This document shows positions 6,666 to 11,468 of a stretch of DNA of 14,308 nt, piece after piece. How positions within the stretch are numbered: position 1 is the first letter of the stretch; every line of letters begins with the position of its first letter. A model generated the notes under the pieces. It was given only the letters and a program-made list of their open reading frames with translations, searched no databases and was not told the DNA's origin. Position numbers and translations under genes: made by a program. Origin of the DNA: JALOAD01 sp023228995 [NCBI: Candidatus Muiribacterium halophilum]. Lineage in GTDB: Bacteria > Muiribacteriota > Muiribacteriia > Muiribacteriales. The stretch spans positions 1 to 14,308 of the forward strand of contig JALOAD010000071.1 of assembly GCA_023228995.1 (NCBI GenBank), given 5' to 3'.

Positions 6666-8327
6666 ATGTTTGATAAAAAATTATGTGATCTTCTTAAAGC
6701 TAGATTTTCAATTATTTATATACCAACTTATGAAGAAAACAGAGTTCTTCAAAGTATTAGTTTGCTTGTGAAAGATCCGGTTAAAATAAAAACTGTTAGA
6801 GATGTTTTTGTGTGGACATGGACTGATGGTTTTGTTTCTGTTAACAATGACGAGGGCAAAAAAGCTCCATCTGATAGCAAAGATCCTGTAAAAGCTCTTG
6901 ATTTTATTCAAAAATATAAAGATCCTTCTGTGTTTATAATGAGAGATCTTCATGTTTTATTTGGTTCGGCAAATCGTCCTGGTGATGCTAATTTAATTAG
7001 AAAATTTAGAGATATTGCTCCGATTATAAGACAGGGAATTTCTCCAAAAACAATTATAATTACTTGTCCAATTACAGTTATTCCGGTTGAACTTCAAAAG
7101 GAAATTAGTATTCTTGATTATCCTCTTCCTGATTTCAAACACATTTATAAAGTTTTAGATGAGATAATTGAGGCTAATAGAGAAACCGGAAGAATTAAGA
7201 TTAATGTTGATTCTTTTGTTAAAGAAAGACTTGTAAAAGCTGCACAAGGTCTAACTCTTCAAGAAGCTGAAAACTCTTTTGCTCGTGCTATGGTTGAAGA
7301 TGGTAAGCTTGATATTAATGATGTAGATATTATTTTTGAAGAAAAAAGACAAATTATCAAAAAGACTGGAATTTTGGAGTTTATTAATTCAGAAGTTAAG
7401 ATTGAAGATGTTGGTGGTCTTGAAAATATCAAAAAATGGTTAAAAAAAAGAAATCGTTCATGGTTGGATGATGCTGCTAAATATTGTCTTCCTAATCCTA
7501 AAGGTATGCTTATAACAGGTGTTCCTGGTTGTGGTAAAAGTTTAATTGCCAAAGCTGTTAGTTCTATGTGGCAGCTTCCTTTGTTAAGGCTTGATATGGG
7601 TAAGATTTTTCAAGGTATTGTTGGTTCTAGTGAAGAAAATATGAGAAAAGCTTTAAATACGGCTGAAGCTGTTTCTCCTTCGATTCTATGGATTGATGAG
7701 ATTGAAAAAGGTTTTTCTGGTACTGGAGGAAGTGGTGATTCTGGTGTTACTGCTAGGATATTTGGTACTTTTTTGACTTGGATGCAGGAAAAAGAAAAAC
7801 CTGTTTTTGTAATTGCAACTGCTAATAATATAAGTGCTCTTCCGCCTGAATTCTTAAGAAAGGGTAGATTTGATGAGATTTTTTTTGTTGATATCCCAAC
7901 TGAAAAAGAAAGAGAAAATATATTTTTACTTCATGCGGTTAAAAGGTTAAAAAATAAAGAGGTTGTTGGAAATTTCAAACTTTCAAAAGATTTTTTGAAA
8001 TTTCTTGCTAAGCATACTGAAGGGTTTGTTGGTGCTGAGATTGAACAGATTGTAATAAATGCTCTTTTTGAGGCTTTTTCAGAATCTAGATCTATTAATT
8101 CAGAAGATTTTGTTAAAGCTGTAAAGAATATTGTTCCTTTATCTATAACTATGGCTGAAGATATTATGAGATTAAGAGAATGGGCTAATGTTAGGGCTGT
8201 TTCTGCAACTGCAAAAGAAGATAGAAAAAATTATGAAATGGATGGTAATAATATTTCAGAAGAAATTATTGAAGATGATAAACAAGGGATTTATAAAGAA
8301 AGAGGTGGAAGAACGGTGGATATATAA
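6666..8327 (+). CDS. AAA+ ATPase of the Ycf46-like family
   Basis: The 553-residue protein has a family-specific N-terminal half (about 1-235, beginning with LLKARFSIIYIPTYEENRV, which has a degenerate Rossmann-like look) and one AAA+ domain (about 245-490). That domain has Walker A GVPGCGKS (285-292), Walker B ILWIDE (340-345), sensor 1 ATANN (384-388), the arginine-finger region RKGRFDE (398-404) and the GFVGAEIE helix (453-460) in place of a sensor 2 arginine. The N-terminal extension before a single C-terminal AAA+ domain is the layout of the chloroplast/cyanobacterial Ycf46 group, whose role is poorly known. It should work as an ATP-driven oligomeric remodeller. The following genes (DUF1257-like, DUF2997-like, radical SAM) are its usual neighbours as far as I know, though here a 297-bp spacer separates them. 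Confidence 0.85.
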   Translation: MFDKKLCDLLKARFSIIYIPTYEENRVLQSISLLVKDPVKIKTVRDVFVWTWTDGFVSVNNDEGKKAPSDSKDPVKALDFIQKYKDPSVFIMRDLHVLFGSANRPGDANLIRKFRDIAPIIRQGISPKTIIITCPITVIPVELQKEISILDYPLPDFKHIYKVLDEIIEANRETGRIKINVDSFVKERLVKAAQGLTLQEAENSFARAMVEDGKLDINDVDIIFEEKRQIIKKTGILEFINSEVKIEDVGGLENIKKWLKKRNRSWLDDAAKYCLPNPKGMLITGVPGCGKSLIAKAVSSMWQLPLLRLDMGKIFQGIVGSSEENMRKALNTAEAVSPSILWIDEIEKGFSGTGGSGDSGVTARIFGTFLTWMQEKEKPVFVIATANNISALPPEFLRKGRFDEIFFVDIPTEKERENIFLLHAVKRLKNKEVVGNFKLSKDFLKFLAKHTEGFVGAEIEQIVINALFEAFSESRSINSEDFVKAVKNIVPLSITMAEDIMRLREWANVRAVSATAKEDRKNYEMDGNNISEEIIEDDKQGIYKERGGRTVDI

Positions 8328-8330
8328 TAA

Positions 8331-8437
8331 AAACCGGGATAAAACCGGGGAAAATCGGGATGAAACTGGGAAAGAGTGAAACAGGGAAAGAGTGAAACCG
8401 TGACAGATAAAGCCGTGACAGGTGAAGCGTGACAAAA
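8331..8437. repeat. GAAACnGGG iteron array in the AAA+/DUF1257 spacer
   Basis: Eight degenerate units follow one another. Four are spaced 10-11 bases apart, with cores CCGGG, CCGGG, TCGGG and CTGGG. The rest are spaced 14-16 bases: the 16-base units at 8362-8377 and 8378-8393 differ at one position, and the next two end in CCGTGACAGRT. G is concentrated on the plus strand. The array starts directly after the AAA+ stop. It could be a protein-binding iteron set or a decayed tandem duplication; no promoter is seen in it. Confidence 0.6.
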
Positions 8438-8459
8438 AACAAAGTTATTATGTCACCGG

Positions 8460-8513
8460 AGAGTCGAAGACTCTTGTTACAAGCAATTTTTTCGTAAAAA
8501 AATTGCAGTCACA
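8460..8513 (+). other. Two adjacent hairpins, possible structured RNA leader
   Basis: AGAGTC, loop GAA, GACTCT (8460-8474) is a perfect 6-bp hairpin with a stable triloop. Next to it GCAATTTTTT (8483-8492) pairs with AAAAAATTGC (8497-8506) around CGTA, and the flanks TGTTAC (8475-8480) and GTCACA (8508-8513) extend this stem with 5 of 6 pairs. Together with the hairpin repeat at 8525 this makes a highly foldable leader before the DUF1257-like gene. No known riboswitch class is recognised. Confidence 0.5.
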
Positions 8514-8524
8514 GTTTCTTAGGC

Positions 8525-8561
8525 TGTCATCCCGGTACTATTCTGAGCCGGGATCTGTTTT
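8525..8561 (+). repeat. Dispersed hairpin repeat copy 2
   Basis: This is identical over 37 bases to 6521-6557, with stem ATCCCGG/CCGGGAT. It is followed by only four T before AAAG, so it would be a weak terminator or attenuator between the AAA+ gene and the next four genes. Confidence 0.8.
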
Positions 8562-8624
8562 AAAGTAGTGAAAGTGTGAAGTGGGAAAAAGTACAAAAAT
8601 CTTTAAATTAAACAAGGAGTTTTT

Positions 8625-9332
8625 ATGTCTGTTTCGCTTGCTATGATTCCTGTTGCAATTGCTCTTAGAATAATGATGGGTGAGGAAAGTTTTAATCAGT
8701 TTGTTGAAAGTTCTCAGGTTAAAATTCCTGTTGGAGTTAAAAATTCTGATGAACTTATTAAACTTGTTAAAAAATCAGGATTTGATATTAAAAGATTTGG
8801 TAAGAGTTATAAATCTCATTATAATGGAAAAAATAATTATTTTTTTTGGGATTTAATTGATGGAATTTGGAATATTTGTTTGAATCGCTCAATTCCTAAA
8901 CAAGATATTGATAGGATTTTAAATGATATTTCACAAGGTTTTGATATAAAAATATCAGCTGATATAAATATTCAAAAAAATATCAGAACATTTCCGACTA
9001 TATTTAATGATGAAAAAATGCTTTTGAATACTTTGAAAAAAATAGGTCTTGAATATACGGTTGGAGATAAAAACATTATAGTAAATACTGTTGAAACACA
9101 ACTTGATTTTGTTAAAAATTCTACTGGTTTTTATTCTGTTACTGTAAAAGATGAAACAAAACTTCCTGAAATCTATAAAAGTCTTACTGATATTATGAGA
9201 ATTTATAAAGAAAAAGTTCAGCAACATACTTATAATAATGTTGTTGAAAAATTAGAAAAGAAAGATTATAAAATTGAAAATGAGGAAAGGTTATTAGATA
9301 ATACAATAATTCTCACGGTAAGTGTTGATTAA
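8625..9332 (+). CDS. DUF1257/Ycf35-like protein
   Basis: The 235-residue protein starts with a hydrophobic stretch (MSVSLAMIPVAIALRIMMG) that looks like a family N-terminus and not a cleaved signal. The C-terminal third (about 190-235) has the pattern I associate with DUF1257: a helix with YKEKVQQHTYNNVVEKL, then DYKIENEE, then a final strand TIILTVSVD. The function of DUF1257 is not established. A clear AAGGAG (8614-8619) lies 5 bases before the ATG. The stop is one base before the next ATG, so the two are coupled. The position after a Ycf46-like ATPase and before a DUF2997-like protein supports the family call, which rests on pattern memory and not on an alignment. Confidence 0.6.
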   Translation: MSVSLAMIPVAIALRIMMGEESFNQFVESSQVKIPVGVKNSDELIKLVKKSGFDIKRFGKSYKSHYNGKNNYFFWDLIDGIWNICLNRSIPKQDIDRILNDISQGFDIKISADINIQKNIRTFPTIFNDEKMLLNTLKKIGLEYTVGDKNIIVNTVETQLDFVKNSTGFYSVTVKDETKLPEIYKSLTDIMRIYKEKVQQHTYNNVVEKLEKKDYKIENEERLLDNTIILTVSVD

Positions 9333-9333
9333 T

Positions 9334-10143
9334 ATGGATAAAGGAAAGAAATTTAATAAATATATTAATAAGCAAGTTGATGAAAAAATTGAAAATATTA
9401 TAAATTTCTTTTATAAAAATGTATTTCCTGTTAATAGATTTTATATATATCCAAATATTCCATGGAAAAAATTTGGTATTGCTAGAGAAAGGTTTGTATT
9501 TTTGCAAAAAGAAGAGCATTTACTTGGTTTTTATGATGATACTTTATTTGGAAGTGGAAAAGATGGTTTGGCAATTACCACAAGAGGAATATATTGGAAA
9601 GCAATATTTGCTGACCCTGAATTTCGTAAATTTGAACAGCTTTGTGATATGAGCATTGAATATAATAACATTAATAGGTTTTTTTTAATTGATAATCAAA
9701 AGATTTATATGAATATGCTTAATAAAAATGATATTAATAATGTTGTGATGTTTTTGAAGAAAACTAGTCATTTTTTTAAAGGATTAGAGCTTTCTTTTGA
9801 AGAAAAAAATACATTTAATAAAAAAACTGAACAACTCTTTACTGATAATAATGAATATGATATTAAAAAAACAGATTTGAATAATGCTCCAAAAGATATT
9901 CTTTTTATTCTTGAATTTTTTGATTTAGATAATACTGATAATTTCATTAATGTGAGAAAAAATCGTAATGGTTTTGATTCAATTGAAGAAGCTGGAGAGG
10001 TTTTAGGCCTTTCTCCTCATGAAATAATTCTTATGGGTAAAAATTGTTTTATTGGTAAATATAAATCAAATTGTAATAGCAATGATAATGATGATGAAAT
10101 AAAAAAAACATTTAAATTTGGAAGAAGAGTAGTTGATTATTAG
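9334..10143 (+). CDS. PH-like domain protein with degenerate C-terminal helix-hairpin-helix
   Basis: The frame could begin at GTG 9322, which overlaps the previous gene, but that codon has no ribosome binding site. I prefer ATG 9334, one base after the previous stop, giving 269 residues. Residues about 55-150 carry LLGFYDDTLFGSGKDGLAIT, then TRGIYWK, the strand-turn-strand pattern of bacterial PH-like/GRAM-like domains found in many uncharacterised stress and conflict loci. Residues about 180-235 (DLNNAPKDILFIL, then GFDSIEEAGEVLGLSPHEI) match a ComEA-type helix-hairpin-helix, but the usual GIG-type hairpin is replaced by FFDLDNTD, so DNA binding is doubtful. Strongly acidic and Asn-rich before the C-terminus. 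No function can be assigned. The domain calls are mine by pattern and of moderate certainty. Confidence 0.7.
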   Translation: MDKGKKFNKYINKQVDEKIENIINFFYKNVFPVNRFYIYPNIPWKKFGIARERFVFLQKEEHLLGFYDDTLFGSGKDGLAITTRGIYWKAIFADPEFRKFEQLCDMSIEYNNINRFFLIDNQKIYMNMLNKNDINNVVMFLKKTSHFFKGLELSFEEKNTFNKKTEQLFTDNNEYDIKKTDLNNAPKDILFILEFFDLDNTDNFINVRKNRNGFDSIEEAGEVLGLSPHEIILMGKNCFIGKYKSNCNSNDNDDEIKKTFKFGRRVVDY

Positions 10144-10176
10144 TGATTTAATCCGATTATTTAACTGGAGGTTACA

Positions 10177-10404
10177 ATGTCAAAAAAACTTATTATCAAG
10201 ATATTACCGGATGGTAGAATAGAAGCAAATACTTCTGGTATAAAGGGTAAAGAATGTCTTTCATATATCAAAATTCTTGAAGAACTTTTAGATGCAGAAA
10301 CTTATAAGTCTGAATTTACTGAAGAATATTATGAAAAAAATATTGTTAATAATGATGTTAATATTGATAATAAAATTAATCAGGAAGTAAAAACTAAAAT
10401 TTGA
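10177..10404 (+). CDS. DUF2997-like small protein
   Basis: The 75-residue protein begins with a beta strand (KKLIIKILPDG), then RIEANTSGIKGKECLSYIKILEELL, then TEEYYEK. A leading strand with DG turn, a TSGxKGxxC motif (C27) and a following amphipathic helix is the pattern of DUF2997, a family of unknown function often beside DUF1257 genes. The last 20 residues are a polar Asn/Lys tail. A strong GGAGG (10167-10171) precedes the ATG. Its TGA stop overlaps the TTG start of the radical SAM gene, so both are probably made in fixed ratio. The lone conserved cysteine makes it a conceivable substrate or partner of that enzyme; this is conjecture. Confidence 0.7.
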   Translation: MSKKLIIKILPDGRIEANTSGIKGKECLSYIKILEELLDAETYKSEFTEEYYEKNIVNNDVNIDNKINQEVKTKI

Positions 10405-10982
10405 AAGAAGAAATTTTTATCAATAATATAATAAAAAATACAAAAGTTGAAGGTCCTGGAATTAGACATGGTCTGTGGTTGCAAGGTTGTGAAAAAAAAT
10501 GTAAAGGTTGTTTTGCAAAGCATACTTGGGATATAGAAAGCGGGCAAAAATTTACTGTAAAAGATGTAGTTTCAGAACTTTCAGATTCAGAAGATGGTAT
10601 TACAATATCTGGTGGAGAACCATTTTTGCAGGCAAAGAGTGTTTTTAATATTCTTGACAACTTGAAAACTAAAAGTGTTATCCTTTTTACAGGATTTACA
10701 ATGGAAGAGATTTTGGAAAACAAAAATATTTTTATTTTAAAATGTATTAATAAAATAGATGTTCTTATAACAGGTAGATATGTTCAGGAAAACCCTGAAA
10801 AATCAAGACCTTTTGTAGGATCAGAAAATCAGAGATTTTGGTTTTTAACTAATAAATATTCATGGGATGATTTTAAACAATTAAAAAATTCTATTGAAAT
10901 AAGGATTAAAAATAACGGTAATATTGTTATAAATGGCATGGAAAATCCTGAAAATATCAAAATGTTTAGTTATAGCGAATAA
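10401..10982 (+). CDS. NrdG-like radical SAM protein (glycyl-radical activase family)
   Basis: The 193-residue protein carries the radical SAM cluster motif C30-x3-C34-x2-C37 (GCEKKCKGC), preceded by VEGPGIRHGLWLQGC as in activating enzymes, and the SAM-binding GGEP (71-74) in ITISGGEPFLQ. Then come LFTGFTMEEIL and IDVLITGRY (119-127), all typical of NrdG-like 4Fe-4S single-cluster proteins. It should cleave S-adenosylmethionine to make a 5'-deoxyadenosyl radical. The start is TTG 10401, overlapping the TGA of the previous gene by four bases (TTGA); an AGGAAG lies upstream, and no later in-frame start leaves the motif region intact. No ribonucleotide reductase or other glycyl radical enzyme is nearby, so the target is probably within this operon. 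Confidence 0.88.
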   Translation: MKEEIFINNIIKNTKVEGPGIRHGLWLQGCEKKCKGCFAKHTWDIESGQKFTVKDVVSELSDSEDGITISGGEPFLQAKSVFNILDNLKTKSVILFTGFTMEEILENKNIFILKCINKIDVLITGRYVQENPEKSRPFVGSENQRFWFLTNKYSWDDFKQLKNSIEIRIKNNGNIVINGMENPENIKMFSYSE

Positions 10983-11020
10983 AACTGTCTATAATATATT
11001 AATTTAATTATATATTATAA

Positions 11021-11035
11021 AAAACGTTGCGTTTT
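11021..11035. other. Small hairpin in the radical SAM/STAS spacer
   Basis: AAAACG, TTG, CGTTTT forms a 6-bp hairpin. It is not followed by a T run on the plus strand, so it is not a convincing terminator. Before it lies an A/T-only dyad (about 10990-11017). I see no clear promoter or Shine-Dalgarno for the next gene in this 91-bp spacer. Confidence 0.35.
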
Positions 11036-11073
11036 GGTTGACTAAATAAATTTTTAAGTTTAATATTGTATTA

Positions 11074-11376
11074 ATGAAAACAACAAATGAAAATGAAAAG
11101 ATTTATATTTACCCAAGTGAAAATATTTCATCAGAATTTTTTCAGAGTATTGAAGATGAAGTTTCTAAATTACCAAAATTATCAAAAATAATCATTAATT
11201 TTAAAGATATTTCCTATATAAATTCAGAATCATTAAGTGATTTTTCAAAATTTATAATAATTATGTTATCTAAAAAAATCAAAATTGAAGTTTGTGATGT
11301 AAATAGTAATCTTATGAATATTTTCAATATAACTTGTTTAGACAGAATTGTTAAAATAAAATCCTCAACCTCTTAA
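11074..11376 (+). CDS. STAS-domain protein (anti-sigma-factor-antagonist-like)
   Basis: The 100-residue protein is a single STAS domain: KIIINFKDISYINSESLSDF (39-58) matches the core strand and loop of SpoIIAA/RsbV proteins, and KIKIEVCDVNSNLMNIFNIT, then CLDRIVKI, matches the last strands and helix. In the family the loop reads DSSG with the first serine phosphorylated by a partner kinase. Here it reads N50-S51-E52-S53: the phospho-serine position is kept (S51), Asp is replaced by Asn and the second serine by Glu. No anti-sigma kinase is in the window. No Shine-Dalgarno is seen before the ATG. The last codons and stop lie in a repeat shared with 14250-14275. It may work with the regulator that follows, but that gene has its own promoter. 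Confidence 0.8.
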   Translation: MKTTNENEKIYIYPSENISSEFFQSIEDEVSKLPKLSKIIINFKDISYINSESLSDFSKFIIIMLSKKIKIEVCDVNSNLMNIFNITCLDRIVKIKSSTS

Positions 11377-11386
11377 ACCCTAAAAC
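11363..11386. repeat. CCTCAAC/TTAAACCC repeat, overlapping the STAS gene end
   Basis: CCTCAACCTCTTAAACCC followed by TAAAAC resembles CCTCAACTTCTTAAACTC and CACTAAC at 14250-14273. It belongs to the TAAACCC-type family and here supplies the last codons (S-T-S) and the stop of the STAS gene. Confidence 0.5.
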
Positions 11387-11427
11387 TTTTTTAATAACTA
11401 TTAATTTCTTTTAATTGATTTTTGTAA

Positions 11428-11433
11428 TATAAT
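11428..11433 (+). promoter_or_regulatory. -10 box of the NTPase-TPR regulator gene
   Basis: TATAAT, 35 bases before the ATG, is preceded by TTAATTG (11411-11417) and TTTTTG. The same order, TTAATTG then TTTTATG then TATAAT, occurs at the AAA+ promoter (6616-6639). No strong -35 is present. The ribosome binding site is a GA-rich GAGAGAG just before the start. Confidence 0.5.
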
Positions 11434-11468
11434 GTAAAATGAAAAATATTAATTAATGAGAGAGATTT

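Noticed and set aside
8188-8379. Plus-strand frame of 63 residues running into the iteron array
   Set aside because: It overlaps the AAA+ C-terminus in another frame, and its last part is repeat sequence without a ribosome binding site.
8331-8437. CRISPR array
   Set aside because: Units are 10-16 bases, degenerate and lack unique spacers of constant length; there are no cas genes.
9322-9333. GTG at 9322 as start of the PH-HhH gene
   Set aside because: It lies inside the previous gene with no ribosome binding site; ATG 9334 directly after the previous stop is simpler.
10401-10982. Housekeeping NrdG for anaerobic ribonucleotide reductase
   Set aside because: No nrdD is adjacent and the gene overlaps a DUF2997-like gene, so a dedicated partner in this operon is more likely, though not proven.
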